A DNA stretch of 64,000 nt from Flavicella sediminum (GCF_006381105.1 NZ_VDET01000037.1:1-64000), one strand, 5' to 3'; shown: positions 25,187 to 34,513, counted from the stretch's first letter. Numbers and translations are program-made. Notes: generated by a model from the letters alone, not told the origin.

Positions 25187-27601
25187 ATGAGAAAAGATTT
25201 ACTTTTATTACTATTTGTTAGCATGGCTTCTTTTGCACAAAAAAGCGAATACAAAGTACTTGGTAAAGTAGTAAGTGGAAGCGGAGAGCCTTTATTTGGT
25301 GCTACGGTTTTGGTAGATGACAATTTGTATGCTGCTGTTGTAAATGAAAATGGCGACTATAGTATTGAGAATATTCCCACAGGAAAACATATCATAGAGG
25401 CTTCTTATATGGGTTTTTCTACAGGGCAGAAAGAAATTTATTTAGAGAGTAAGAATAAAAAGCAACACATTCACGTAAATTTTTCTTTAAGTGAAAATTC
25501 AGAAGCTTTAGAAATTGTACATGTTCATGGAGAATCAAAAAAAACAAGAATAGAAAAAAAGGGTTTTGCGGTTGCGATTATTGAAACCAAAGAAGCTAGC
25601 CAACGAAATGTTCAAACCAATGAGTTGTTAAAAACCAGTGTTGGTGTCAATATTCGCCAAAATGGAGGGTTGGGTTCTGATGTAAAATATAGTTTAAATG
25701 GCTTGTCAGGAAGTGCTGTTCGAATTTTTATTGATGGAATTCCGATTTCGGTTTATGGCTCTTCATTTAGCTTAAATAGCATTCCTCCGTCCATGATAAA
25801 AAGAATTGAGGTGTACAAAGGTGTTGTTCCAGGACATTTGGCAGACGATGCTTTGGGAGGGGCTATCAATATTGTGCTTCATAAAGGAACAAAATCAAAT
25901 TTAAATGCGGCCATTTCTTACGGGTCTTTTAATACTTTTCAAACAAGTTTGAATGGTTTGTATCGTGCTGAAAAATCAGGATTTACGGTAAAAGCATCTG
26001 GCTTTTATAATTATTCAGATAACGATTATAAAGTTTCGGGAAAAAGTGTGGTGGTTACGGGTTTGGGAGGTGTGCAAACTCCAATTACTGCCAAAAGATT
26101 TAATGATGCTTATGAATCTACTGGTGGAATGTTTCAAATGGGTTTTACCAATGTAAATTGGGCCGATCAGTTTTTTATTGGAATAACAGGATCTGATGAT
26201 TATAAAGAAATTCAGCATGGTGCCTTTATGACGGTTACTCCATATAAAGACAGATTTATGGAATCGGATGCCATGCTTGGAAATTTAACCTACCAAAAGA
26301 AAAATTTATTCACAAAAGGATTGGATGTCAATTTACATGGTTTGTACGGAAAACGAAATCGTGTTGTAAGCGATACAAATGCTTGGGCATATAGTTGGAA
26401 CGGACAAAAAGCGATTGATTATAAAGGAGATGAATTTGAATACTCTTGGGGATCGCAGCAAGAAAAATTAGAATTCGGACCCGTTGTAAATCATATCAAC
26501 CGATATGTTGCCTCTATAAGAACAGGAGTTTCTTATCGAATCAATCACCATCATAAATTTTTACTAAACCATGTGTATAGCGGTGTTGATAGAAAAGATC
26601 GTGATGCTTTTGCTTCAAGTTTTGAAAATACATTTGTGGGGACAAGAGATTTGTATAAAAATATATTTTCTGCTACTTATGAGTTACAGGCAATGCGTGG
26701 AAAATTAAAAGCCAATGTTTTTGGAAAATATTACCAACAAAAAACTGTAAATATAGACCCTTATATAAATGAGGAGACGAATAAAATAGAAGAGGAAGTT
26801 ATAAAGGCACACACTAAAAACAATGGATATGGTTTTGCATTTTCATTTGCCTTACTACGTACTATTACACTTTTAACTTCTGCAGAAAAAGCCATACGCT
26901 TACCAAATGAAAGTGAAGTCTTTGGAGATGATGGAGACAATGTTGTGGCCAATCCAAGTATCAATCCTGAAAAGAGTGAAAATTTTAATTTAGGATTTAG
27001 GTTTGGAAATTTCAGTATAAAAAAACACGATTTTACCATTTCTACCAATCTTTTTACAAGAAATATAAAAGATAGAATTGGACTTCCTATTGATAGAAAT
27101 CCAGATGAAGTATTGCTTTTGTATGAAAACCAAGGTAGTGGTACTTCTAAAGGGATAGAAGCACAATTGGATTATAGATTCCATAATAATTTTGGATTCA
27201 ATTTTAATGTTTCTCATTTCAGTTTAAAGATTAAAAATAATGGGGTAGAAATAGATGTACCCAACACTCCTTTTTTTACCATGAATGGAAATTTACGATA
27301 TAGCGTAAACAACTTTATTCAAAAAAAGGCGAGATTAAATTTATTCTACACCCTGTATTTTACAGACGAATTTTCATACATACCCCCACAAGGAAACAAT
27401 ACAATAGGAAATGAATTTTTTAATGTCCCTGTTCAATTGGCACAAGATTTTGGCTTCAGTTATACTTTCCCTAAAAAAGATTTTGTACTAAGCTTCGACA
27501 TCAAAAACATATTTGACAAACCCTTATACGACAATTTAAGAGTGCAAAAACCTGGAAGGGCTTTTTACTTAAAACTTAACTATTCAATAAATAAATTTTA
27601 A
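25187..27601 (+). CDS. TonB-dependent outer-membrane receptor, siderophore type (XusA-like)
   Basis: The 804-residue protein has a signal peptide (MRKDLLLLLFVSMASFAQ). A CarboxypepD_reg-like beta-sandwich follows (about 20-105, KVLGKVVSGSGEPLFGATVLVDD). The plug domain spans about 115-235 (RNVQTNELLKTSVGVNIRQNGG, PPSMIKRIEVYKGVVPGHLADDALGGAINIVLHKG), and a 22-strand barrel ends in FYLKLNYSINKF with terminal Phe. It should import a ferric siderophore or haem using TonB energy. The neighbours, a DUF4374 lipoprotein and a PepSY reductase, support xenosiderophore use. An iron-box-like element overlaps its 5' leader. Confidence 0.92.
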   Translation: MRKDLLLLLFVSMASFAQKSEYKVLGKVVSGSGEPLFGATVLVDDNLYAAVVNENGDYSIENIPTGKHIIEASYMGFSTGQKEIYLESKNKKQHIHVNFSLSENSEALEIVHVHGESKKTRIEKKGFAVAIIETKEASQRNVQTNELLKTSVGVNIRQNGGLGSDVKYSLNGLSGSAVRIFIDGIPISVYGSSFSLNSIPPSMIKRIEVYKGVVPGHLADDALGGAINIVLHKGTKSNLNAAISYGSFNTFQTSLNGLYRAEKSGFTVKASGFYNYSDNDYKVSGKSVVVTGLGGVQTPITAKRFNDAYESTGGMFQMGFTNVNWADQFFIGITGSDDYKEIQHGAFMTVTPYKDRFMESDAMLGNLTYQKKNLFTKGLDVNLHGLYGKRNRVVSDTNAWAYSWNGQKAIDYKGDEFEYSWGSQQEKLEFGPVVNHINRYVASIRTGVSYRINHHHKFLLNHVYSGVDRKDRDAFASSFENTFVGTRDLYKNIFSATYELQAMRGKLKANVFGKYYQQKTVNIDPYINEETNKIEEEVIKAHTKNNGYGFAFSFALLRTITLLTSAEKAIRLPNESEVFGDDGDNVVANPSINPEKSENFNLGFRFGNFSIKKHDFTISTNLFTRNIKDRIGLPIDRNPDEVLLLYENQGSGTSKGIEAQLDYRFHNNFGFNFNVSHFSLKIKNNGVEIDVPNTPFFTMNGNLRYSVNNFIQKKARLNLFYTLYFTDEFSYIPPQGNNTIGNEFFNVPVQLAQDFGFSYTFPKKDFVLSFDIKNIFDKPLYDNLRVQKPGRAFYLKLNYSINKF

Positions 27602-27613
27602 ATATAAATACAA

Positions 27614-28972
27614 ATGAAACAACAATTTTTAAACCTAAGAACATTTGCTTTTGCAATGAGTTCAATACTACTTATTAGTAGCTGTACAGACGATTCTAGT
27701 CCATTAATAGAAGAAGAAAAAGGAAATGAAAGCAGATGGATTACCATTGCTGCTGCACAAATGGGAACCAATCCTGGAGACGGTAATGGAGGCACCTTAA
27801 TTTATGCAGTTAGTAGTGAAGATGCGAAAGATCCAAGTAAATCGATAGCGCCTTTTGACAACGGATTTATAGTGCCTTCTAATAGAACAGCGAGGTTGCA
27901 ATCTTCTGAAGATGGAAATACAATATTTAATATTAGTTACGCCGGAGATACAGGAGGTAACTATTCTAAATATACTGTTGAAGGTGGACAAGTTTTTGCT
28001 CCGACGGGTAGTGAGGTAAGTATTGCGCCTTATGTAGGAAGTGCACCAAGATGGATCAAATTATTTGACGGAGACCAAACAGGAGCTGCGGTTTACGTGT
28101 CTACAGAACATCAAATTGATGACAATGGAACGCCAGATGATGTTACTGATGACACATACACTCGTACAGAAGCAACGATTGGAGTGGTTACTTTAGACCT
28201 AGAAAATTCTTTGATAAAAAATTTCCAAGAGCACATTGTTCCTTTAAGTGCAGAAGAAGAAGCAAAGGGCTATTATTTTTCTAGAATTGATATGCCGACT
28301 TTAAATGCTGCTGGAGATAAATTATATATTGGTGGTCGTTTAAGTAAACGTGACCCTGCAACTGCTGAAAGCGATAGCAATTATGAAATTTTAGGTTCTA
28401 AGACGATTGTGTTGGATTATCCTTCTTTGTTAAATCCAACAGTAATTACATCTACCGTAGGACATGGAAATACAAATGGTTACCGTAGTATCAATGCTTT
28501 TGAATACAATGGGAGTGTATATCAAGCCAATCAAAGTGATCCTGAAGGATCTCATATTTTAAAAATTGATGCAAACAATCAATATGACAATTCTTACGAT
28601 TTTAATTTAGACGATGCTTTGGGAGTTACTGGTGCTTATGTGCTTGCATGGAGACCCGCTGCAAACGGAAAAGCGGTATTGGCGTATCGTCATGAAGGTT
28701 CTGAAGAAGGGGTAGCCGGTGCACAAGGATTTTTTGCACTAGTAGATTTAAATGCTAAAACGGCCGTAAAAATTGATGCAATTCCTTATGAAGCTGATTT
28801 TTACTTATTCCAATACCAAGGTTTTGCGGTTGATGGAAATGAAATTTACCTAACGCAAGCCCCTGTAGGTAAAAATGGAAATATGTATGTGGTTGATACG
28901 GAAACAGGTGTTGTAACCAAAGGTGCTGAATTGGTAAATACAACTGGAAGTCACTTTATAGGTGCATTTTAA
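27614..28972 (+). CDS. DUF4374 lipoprotein, putative siderophore-binding (XusB-like)
   Basis: The 452-residue lipoprotein has lipobox LLISSC with Cys24, followed by acidic residues (TDDSSPLIEEEKGNE), a pattern seen in surface-exposed Bacteroidota lipoproteins. The body is beta-rich with repeated blade-like stretches (WIKLFDGDQTGAAVYVS, GDKLYIGGRLSKRD, GNMYVVDTETG), consistent with a beta-propeller. From memory, this family includes XusB of Bacteroides thetaiotaomicron, which binds ferric catecholate siderophores beside its TonB receptor. It follows the receptor by 12 bp, the same order as xusAB. Confidence 0.82.
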   Translation: MKQQFLNLRTFAFAMSSILLISSCTDDSSPLIEEEKGNESRWITIAAAQMGTNPGDGNGGTLIYAVSSEDAKDPSKSIAPFDNGFIVPSNRTARLQSSEDGNTIFNISYAGDTGGNYSKYTVEGGQVFAPTGSEVSIAPYVGSAPRWIKLFDGDQTGAAVYVSTEHQIDDNGTPDDVTDDTYTRTEATIGVVTLDLENSLIKNFQEHIVPLSAEEEAKGYYFSRIDMPTLNAAGDKLYIGGRLSKRDPATAESDSNYEILGSKTIVLDYPSLLNPTVITSTVGHGNTNGYRSINAFEYNGSVYQANQSDPEGSHILKIDANNQYDNSYDFNLDDALGVTGAYVLAWRPAANGKAVLAYRHEGSEEGVAGAQGFFALVDLNAKTAVKIDAIPYEADFYLFQYQGFAVDGNEIYLTQAPVGKNGNMYVVDTETGVVTKGAELVNTTGSHFIGAF

Positions 28973-28992
28973 TTTAGAAGAAATAACAATTC

Positions 28993-29026
28993 AAAATCCC
29001 TTTTTAATTTTAAAAAGGGATTTTAT
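28993..29026 (+). terminator. Terminator or attenuator between DUF4374 and ankyrin genes
   Basis: A perfect 14-bp stem AAAATCCCTTTTTA / TAAAAAGGGATTTT with a 4-nt loop lies 20 bp after the DUF4374 stop. With only four terminal T residues, readthrough into the ankyrin gene 20 bp later is plausible. Confidence 0.7.
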
Positions 29027-29046
29027 AAGAATGAAATCTCAAACGT

Positions 29047-30549
29047 ATGAAAACAAAGATTCTAATTTTTTTACTGCTTTTACCACTTGCTATTTTTGCA
29101 CAAAGAGGTCAGAAAAGTGACAATGCTTTTCACAACAGATCTTTTTGGCAAACCAAACCAACTGTGGAAACAGTAAAACAAAAAATAAAAGAAGGACACG
29201 ATGCCGTTACGCCAAACAAAGCAGCTTTTGACGCTATTTGTTATGCTATTATGGCAAAAGCACCGGTAAAAACGATTGAGTATTTATTGTCGTTGCCAGG
29301 GAACAACATAAACAAACCAACCCACGATGGAAGAAGTTATTTAATGTGGGCCGGAAGTGCAGGTGATATTGCCGTTATGAAATTGTTATTGAAAAAAGGT
29401 GCAGACACCAAAGTTGTAGGAAGTCATGGTTTTACGTGGTTTACCTTTACCGTAAATGCAGGTCATGAAAATACAGCTATTTACGACTTAATGATAGCAA
29501 ATGGCGTTGATGTAAAAGAAACAAATAGAGCAGGGGCTAATGCCATATTGTTAATGGCCGGACATTCAAAAGACGGGAAAATTATTTCTTATTTTGAAAA
29601 GAAAGGGTTGGATGTGAAAGCAGAAGACAACAAAGGAAATAACCTATTGTTTTATGCGGCACAACGTGGCAATATTGCCTTAATCAAAAAATACATCCAA
29701 AAAGGATTTAACTATAAAAAAATCAATTCAGAAGGTGAAAACTTAGTGCTTTTTGCGAGTCACGGTGCTAGGGGGTATAGCAACTCGTTAACAGTATATG
29801 AGTATTTAGCAACCTTAGGGTTGGACTTTACTTCGAGTAATAAAAACGAACAAAATGCATTACATTTTTTGGCAAGTAATGCCAAAGAAATTGCTGTAGT
29901 AGATTTTTTTATAGCAAAAGGAATTGCTATTCATCAAAAAGACAAGGAAGGAAATACCCCGTTTTTAAACGCTGCTCGTGGTCATAACCAAGTAATTTTG
30001 AAAAAATTAATGACTTCGGTTAGCAATATCAACCAGAAAAATAAAGAAGGTTTTTCGGCAATTACCTTTGCAACACAACGTATCAATGGTCAATTGTTTT
30101 CTTTTTTAGAAGCAAAAGGAGCCGACTTAAACGTGGTGGATGCTGACGGGAATAATTTGTACTACCATTTATTTACTTCTTATAGCAGAAGAACAAAAGC
30201 TGATTTTGAATTGCTTGTAAGGGCTTTGGAAAAAGCGAAAGTTCCATTTGAAAAAGCTTCAAAAAATACAAGTCCTTTGCATATTGCTGTAGAAAAAGGA
30301 GATGAAAAACTGATTTTAAAAGCTTTGGAATTAGGAGCGGAAATCAATAAAAAAAACACGGAAGGTTTAACTCCCTTGCATTTAGCGGCTATGAAAGCAA
30401 ATAATGTGAGTCTGTTAAAAATGCTTTTAAGCAAAGGAGCCGATAAAAACATGTTGACAGATTTTGAAGAAAGTGCGTATGATTTGGCAATAGAAAATGA
30501 ATTGTTGAAAAAGCAGAAACTCGATATAAAATTTTTAAAACAATCTTAA
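29047..30549 (+). CDS. Exported ankyrin repeat protein
   Basis: The 500-residue protein has a signal peptide (about 1-19, ILIFLLLLPLAIFAQ) and many ankyrin repeats, recognisable by units like DGRSYLMWAGSAGDIAVMKLLLKKGAD, EGNTPFLNAARGHNQVILKKL and EGLTPLHLAAMKANNVSLLKMLLSKGADKN. About ten or eleven repeats fill residues 55-490. It should be a periplasmic protein-protein interaction scaffold. It sits inside an iron-acquisition operon, 10 bp before the DUF2271 gene. Related ankyrin proteins elsewhere protect periplasmic catalases or reductases, so interaction with the PepSY reductase is a reasonable guess. Confidence 0.9.
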   Translation: MKTKILIFLLLLPLAIFAQRGQKSDNAFHNRSFWQTKPTVETVKQKIKEGHDAVTPNKAAFDAICYAIMAKAPVKTIEYLLSLPGNNINKPTHDGRSYLMWAGSAGDIAVMKLLLKKGADTKVVGSHGFTWFTFTVNAGHENTAIYDLMIANGVDVKETNRAGANAILLMAGHSKDGKIISYFEKKGLDVKAEDNKGNNLLFYAAQRGNIALIKKYIQKGFNYKKINSEGENLVLFASHGARGYSNSLTVYEYLATLGLDFTSSNKNEQNALHFLASNAKEIAVVDFFIAKGIAIHQKDKEGNTPFLNAARGHNQVILKKLMTSVSNINQKNKEGFSAITFATQRINGQLFSFLEAKGADLNVVDADGNNLYYHLFTSYSRRTKADFELLVRALEKAKVPFEKASKNTSPLHIAVEKGDEKLILKALELGAEINKKNTEGLTPLHLAAMKANNVSLLKMLLSKGADKNMLTDFEESAYDLAIENELLKKQKLDIKFLKQS

Positions 30550-30559
30550 AACAAATTTC

Positions 30560-31054
30560 ATGAAAATATATGTAGCAATTATTTTAGCAGTTGGGTTTTT
30601 AAGCTTGTCTGCTTTTAAAGTAAATACGAATGATGAACCTACACAAAAATTCAAGTGCATGGTTCAGTTAAAAAATTACGAAGGAGAAGGAGCTTATGTT
30701 GTGGTCTCTGTCATAGATAAAAATGACAACTATGTAAAAACCTTACAAATTTTAGGAGATGATAAAAAATGGTATCCAGATTTAACCAAATGGTGGTCGT
30801 TTTTTGAAAATGAAAAAGGAGCAGAAACGGATGCTATTTCAGGAGCAACCATTGCTGGAGGAGAGCGTTCTGTTTTTGTGCTTTCCATTCCTAAAAGCGA
30901 TTTAAACAAAGGGAACAAACTTCGGTTTGAAACTGCTGTTGAACATCAGAAATATCATATAAAAGATTTGGAAGTGGTTTTGGATACAGAAACACTAAAA
31001 AGTAAATACGAAGGAACGGGCTATATCCGTTATGTAAGAATGATACCAAACTAG
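30560..31054 (+). CDS. DUF2271 domain protein, exported
   Basis: The 164-residue protein has a signal peptide (about 1-20, IYVAIILAVGFLSLSAFK) and a DUF2271 domain. That domain is recognisable by GEGAYVVVSVIDKNDNYVKTLQILGDDKKWYPDLTKWW and the DAISGATIAGG motif, which resembles the flavinylation-type [DS]GATGxT context. It lacks a recognised catalytic centre. DUF2271 genes are habitually next to PepSY-type reductases, as here (7-bp gap), so an electron-transfer or assembly role for the reductase is inferred. Confidence 0.82.
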   Translation: MKIYVAIILAVGFLSLSAFKVNTNDEPTQKFKCMVQLKNYEGEGAYVVVSVIDKNDNYVKTLQILGDDKKWYPDLTKWWSFFENEKGAETDAISGATIAGGERSVFVLSIPKSDLNKGNKLRFETAVEHQKYHIKDLEVVLDTETLKSKYEGTGYIRYVRMIPN

Positions 31055-31061
31055 CGTACAG

Positions 31062-33257
31062 ATGCTCAAAAAATTATGGAGATATAGTCATTTAACACTG
31101 ACTGTATCTTCTTCTTTATTTTTATTATTAGCTGCTATTACAGGAGCTTTTTTGGCTTTTAAACCCATTCAAGAAAAACTACAACCTTTTAAAATAAATG
31201 CTGTTGAAGAAATTGCTGTGTCTCAATTAATAGAAACACTACAGGCAAAATATGATGAAGTTTTAGAGCTTGAGGTGGATAAAAACTATTTTGTAAAAGC
31301 AAGTGTTTTTAGTATGGACAAGGAGTTGAATGCTCCGTTTTTTATGGATCCTATTACTGGAACTAAAATTGGAGACATTCCAAAAGCCAATCCTTTTTTT
31401 GAGTTTTTAACCGACTTTCATCGTTCTTTATTTTTAAAAACTCCAGGAAGAATATTTGTAGGAATTACTTCTTTTTTACTTTGTTTAATTGCTATTACAG
31501 GTTTGTTGTTGGCCATAAAAAGGCAAGGTGGTTTTGTAAAACTGTTTTCTAACATCATCAAGGATAAATCGGTTCAATACAACCATGTAGCTTTGGGGCG
31601 AATTTTATTGATTCCCATTTTTATTATTGCGCTTTCAGGAACGTATTTATCTATGGATCGATTTTCTTTATTACCTGCGGAAGCGAGAGTAATTAGACAT
31701 AATGAAATGAAAAGTGAAACAATTCCCTTTGCCGATTTTGAGATTTTTAAAAATACTACTTTAAAGGAGGTCACAAAAATTGAGTTTCCGTTTTCTACAG
31801 ATGCCGAAGATTATTTTACCTTGATTTTAAAGGATAGAGAACTCCAAGTTCACCAAAAAACAGGTGCTATTGTAAAAGAAACTGTTTTTCCATTTGTGCA
31901 GCTTTTATCGGTGCTGAGTTTTAATTTGCACACAGGGGCAGGAAGTGTTCTTTGGTCGTTGGTTCTATTTATAAGCTCGTTGGGTATTTTATATTTTATG
32001 TATTCGGGTACGGTTATTTCTATTCAGCGTTTGCGTGGTAATACCAAAAATAAATGGAAAGCCCATGAAGCGAATTTGGTTATTTTAACAGGTTCGGAAA
32101 ATGGAAGTACCAAAAGCTTGGGTAAAATTTTGTACAAAGCCTTATTAAAGGAGAATAAAAAAGTTTTTTTGGATGATTTAAATAATTATCAAAGCTATAA
32201 AAACATGGAGCAGCTGCTTATTTTAACAGCTACTTACGGAGATGGTGAACCACCAAGCAATGCAAACTTGTTTTTAAAAAAGTTAGAAGAAATTTCAATT
32301 GAAAAGACGTTTGAATGTCATGTTTTAGGATTTGGGTCTTTTTCATATCCAGACTTTTGTGCCTTTGGAAAGGAAGTATACCAAAAAGTAGTCGCACATG
32401 AAAAAATACAGGTTCCACAAAAAGAAGCCTTGTTAATTCACAATCAAAATTACAAGCAGTTTAAAGATTGGGCTACGAATTGGGGAAAATCATTAGAAAT
32501 AAGTTTGTCCTTACCTGCGGAATTGACTTCAAAAAAAAACAAAGAAATTCTTTTTAAAATAAAGGCGAAGCAAAGTGTAAAAGATGCTTTTGATGAAACC
32601 TTTACATTGACCTTAACTTCTGAAAAAAAACAACATTTTTTACCGGGTGATTTGTTAAGTATTATTCCTCCAAACGAAAATATTGAACGTTTGTATTCCA
32701 TTGGAAAAACAGCAGAAGGTGATTTGTTATTAAGTATAAAAAAACACGAGCTAGGAATTTGTTCTAATTATTTAAATGAATTAAAAGTTGGAGAAGAGTT
32801 TGAAGGGACCATTCAGCAAAACAAAGCCTTTCATTTGCCTAAAAAACCAAAGAATGTAGCTTTAATTGCCAATGGAACAGGTATTGCCCCGTTTTTAGGA
32901 ATGATGCATGAAAAAACAAATACAAAATGTACTTTGTATTGGGGGACAAGAACTTTTGTTTCTTTGGAATTGTATAAAAACAGCATTATAAAAGCACATC
33001 AAAAAGGAAATTTGCAAAGTTATAATTTTGCCTTTTCTAAGGAAAAAAGTGATTTTAGCTATGTACAAGATTTTATTCAAAGAGATGAAAAAGACCTGGT
33101 AGCCCAATTGAAGGAAGGAGATTGTTTAATGCTATGCGGTTCTATTGCCATGAGAGATACCGTTTTTAAGCAATTAGATGAAATTTGTTTGAAGTATGAT
33201 TTGGAAACTTTGGAGTTTTATAAAAATAAAGGGCAAATTTTAACAGATTGTTATTAG
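31062..33257 (+). CDS. PepSY-TM / flavodoxin / ferredoxin-NADP reductase fusion, putative ferric-siderophore reductase
   Basis: The 731-residue inner-membrane protein has three parts. First is a PepSY-TM region (about 1-325) with four hydrophobic helices and conserved histidines in DFHRSLF, YNHVALG and NLHTGAG that could ligate haem. Second is a flavodoxin-like FMN domain (about 340-475, ILTGSENGSTKSLGKILYKAL, LTATYGDGEPPSNA). Third is a flavoprotein reductase domain (about 495-731) with RLYSIGKT for FAD, NGTGIAPFLGMM and CGSIAMRDTV for NADPH. The architecture matches sulfite reductase flavoprotein-like/XusC-type proteins, so it may reduce ferric siderophores in the periplasm using cytosolic NADPH. 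Confidence 0.88.
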   Translation: MLKKLWRYSHLTLTVSSSLFLLLAAITGAFLAFKPIQEKLQPFKINAVEEIAVSQLIETLQAKYDEVLELEVDKNYFVKASVFSMDKELNAPFFMDPITGTKIGDIPKANPFFEFLTDFHRSLFLKTPGRIFVGITSFLLCLIAITGLLLAIKRQGGFVKLFSNIIKDKSVQYNHVALGRILLIPIFIIALSGTYLSMDRFSLLPAEARVIRHNEMKSETIPFADFEIFKNTTLKEVTKIEFPFSTDAEDYFTLILKDRELQVHQKTGAIVKETVFPFVQLLSVLSFNLHTGAGSVLWSLVLFISSLGILYFMYSGTVISIQRLRGNTKNKWKAHEANLVILTGSENGSTKSLGKILYKALLKENKKVFLDDLNNYQSYKNMEQLLILTATYGDGEPPSNANLFLKKLEEISIEKTFECHVLGFGSFSYPDFCAFGKEVYQKVVAHEKIQVPQKEALLIHNQNYKQFKDWATNWGKSLEISLSLPAELTSKKNKEILFKIKAKQSVKDAFDETFTLTLTSEKKQHFLPGDLLSIIPPNENIERLYSIGKTAEGDLLLSIKKHELGICSNYLNELKVGEEFEGTIQQNKAFHLPKKPKNVALIANGTGIAPFLGMMHEKTNTKCTLYWGTRTFVSLELYKNSIIKAHQKGNLQSYNFAFSKEKSDFSYVQDFIQRDEKDLVAQLKEGDCLMLCGSIAMRDTVFKQLDEICLKYDLETLEFYKNKGQILTDCY

Positions 33258-33421
33258 AAAAAATATGCTGTTGCAGTTGCGTAGAAAGTGAAGTAGCACT
33301 AATTTTATTTGCGACACAGACATTCTTTTTATTTGAATGTATGCCAAACTTTTTTCGTAGTTTCGCTCGACTTTAAAAGAATGAGTTTTGGGAAAATTGC
33401 TTCTTGAAAATAGAGTTTATT

Positions 33422-33524
33422 TTTTTTATTCTCTGGATCAAGGTTTTAGAAATAGCCAATTAAAGTTTCAGAATTCAAGCAAAGGCTAGCACAATTTCAC
33501 AAAAAGAAATCTGTATATTTGATT
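33422..33524 (+). pseudogene. Decayed second copy of the small ORF/leader found after pyrD
   Basis: These 103 bases align without gaps to 23868-23970 (identity about 75-80%). The translated relation is clear: FFILWIKVLEIAN-stop-SFRIQ here against FFILWFTVLCIALLSFRIQ there, and TISQKEICIFD against TISHKENCIFD. An in-frame TAA breaks this copy. The rest of the 270-bp gap from 33258 holds a weak CATTC/GAATG hairpin and no gene. Confidence 0.6.
33514..33521 (+). promoter_or_regulatory. Candidate -7 element of HMG-CoA lyase gene (leaderless context)
   Basis: TATATTTG matches TAnnTTTG and ends only 6 bp before the ATG at 33528, so transcription would begin at or next to the start codon. The equivalent spot in the pyrD-side copy reads TATATTCG. 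Confidence 0.5.
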
Positions 33525-33527
33525 TAT

Positions 33528-34382
33528 ATGCAATCAAAAGTAAAAATTATTGAATGTCCTAGAGATGCCATGCAAGGCATTAAGGATTTTATTCCAACAG
33601 AAATAAAAGCAAGGTATATCAATGCTTTGTTGGGTGTTGGGTTTGATACTATTGATTTTGGTAGTTTTGTCTCTCCAAAGGCAATTCCGCAAATGCAGGA
33701 CACGGCAAAAGTGCTTTCTCTTTTAAATTTATCAGAAACAAACAGCAAATTGTTGGCAATAGTTGCCAACACCAGAGGAGCAACAGATGCGGCCTCTTTT
33801 GAAGAAATTAATTATTTGGGTTTTCCGTTTTCTATTTCAGAAAATTTTCAAATGCGAAATACCCACAAAACAATTGAAGAATCTGTGGTTGTTTTGGATG
33901 AAATATTGAATGTGGCTTTAAAAAGCAACAAAGAAGTGGTAACCTATTTATCTATGGGTTTTGGAAATCCTTATGGAAATCCTTGGAATGTTGATATTGT
34001 AGCCAACTGGACAGAACGTTTGTCCAAAATGGGTGTTAATATTTTATCGCTTTCCGATACCGTGGGAACAGCAACTCCAGAAATAATTAGCTATTTATTT
34101 TCCAATTTAATTCCTCAGTATCCAAAAATTGAGTTTGGTGCACATTTGCATACAACCTATGCCACATGTATGGAAAAAATTGATGCGGCTTTTATAGCAG
34201 GTTGTCAGCGTTTTGATGGAGCTATTAAGGGCTTTGGTGGTTGTCCTATGGCGAAGGATGAATTGACAGGAAATATGCCAACCGAAAAATTACTTTCCTA
34301 TTTTACTTCTAAATCTGTATCTACTGGCACAAAACCTATGAGTTTTGAAAGTGCCTATAATGCTTCTCTTCAGGTATTTTAG
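33528..34382 (+). CDS. Hydroxymethylglutaryl-CoA lyase
   Basis: The 284-residue TIM-barrel enzyme cleaves HMG-CoA to acetoacetate and acetyl-CoA in leucine and ketone-body catabolism. It has ECPRDAMQ near the N-terminus (catalytic Arg/Asp), DFGSFVSPKAIPQM, the divalent-metal motif HLHTTYA (HxH), and FGGCPMAKDELTGNMPTEKLL with the catalytic Cys loop. The frame extends to a TTG at 33519, but the ATG at 33528 matches the family N-terminus. Its promoter region contains the decayed duplicate of the sequence after pyrD. Confidence 0.93.
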   Translation: MQSKVKIIECPRDAMQGIKDFIPTEIKARYINALLGVGFDTIDFGSFVSPKAIPQMQDTAKVLSLLNLSETNSKLLAIVANTRGATDAASFEEINYLGFPFSISENFQMRNTHKTIEESVVVLDEILNVALKSNKEVVTYLSMGFGNPYGNPWNVDIVANWTERLSKMGVNILSLSDTVGTATPEIISYLFSNLIPQYPKIEFGAHLHTTYATCMEKIDAAFIAGCQRFDGAIKGFGGCPMAKDELTGNMPTEKLLSYFTSKSVSTGTKPMSFESAYNASLQVF

Positions 34383-34418
34383 TCTTTTTTTTACTGCTTC
34401 TAAAAATAATTTAACTCT

Positions 34419-34442
34419 TTATTTGAAATTAATCTAAATAAG
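34419..34442 (-). promoter_or_regulatory. Iron-box-like element, site 2 (TTATTT-N11-AAATAA)
   Basis: On the minus strand it reads CTTATTTAGATTAATT followed by TCAAATAA, with perfect TTATTT/AAATAA ends 11 bp apart. It lies just upstream of the -33 element (34443) of the DUF4856-imelysin operon. Confidence 0.55.
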
Positions 34443-34473
34443 TTTTGTGATTTAAGAATCATGTGTATCTTTG
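34443..34473 (+). promoter_or_regulatory. Promoter of the DUF4856-imelysin operon
   Basis: TTTTG (34443-34447), an 18-bp spacer and TATCTTTG (34466-34473) give a near-ideal Bacteroidota promoter, 44 bp upstream of the ATG. It is flanked by two iron-box-like elements. Confidence 0.75.
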
Positions 34474-34489
34474 CAGCAGAAAAATAAAA

Positions 34490-34513
34490 TTATCTTTAAA
34501 CAATCTAAATAAG
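34490..34513 (-). promoter_or_regulatory. Iron-box-like element, site 3 (TTATTT-N11-AGATAA)
   Basis: On the minus strand it reads CTTATTTAGATTGTTT followed by AAAGATAA, one mismatch from the consensus right half. It lies between the -7 box and the ATG at 34518, in the 5' leader. Confidence 0.5.
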
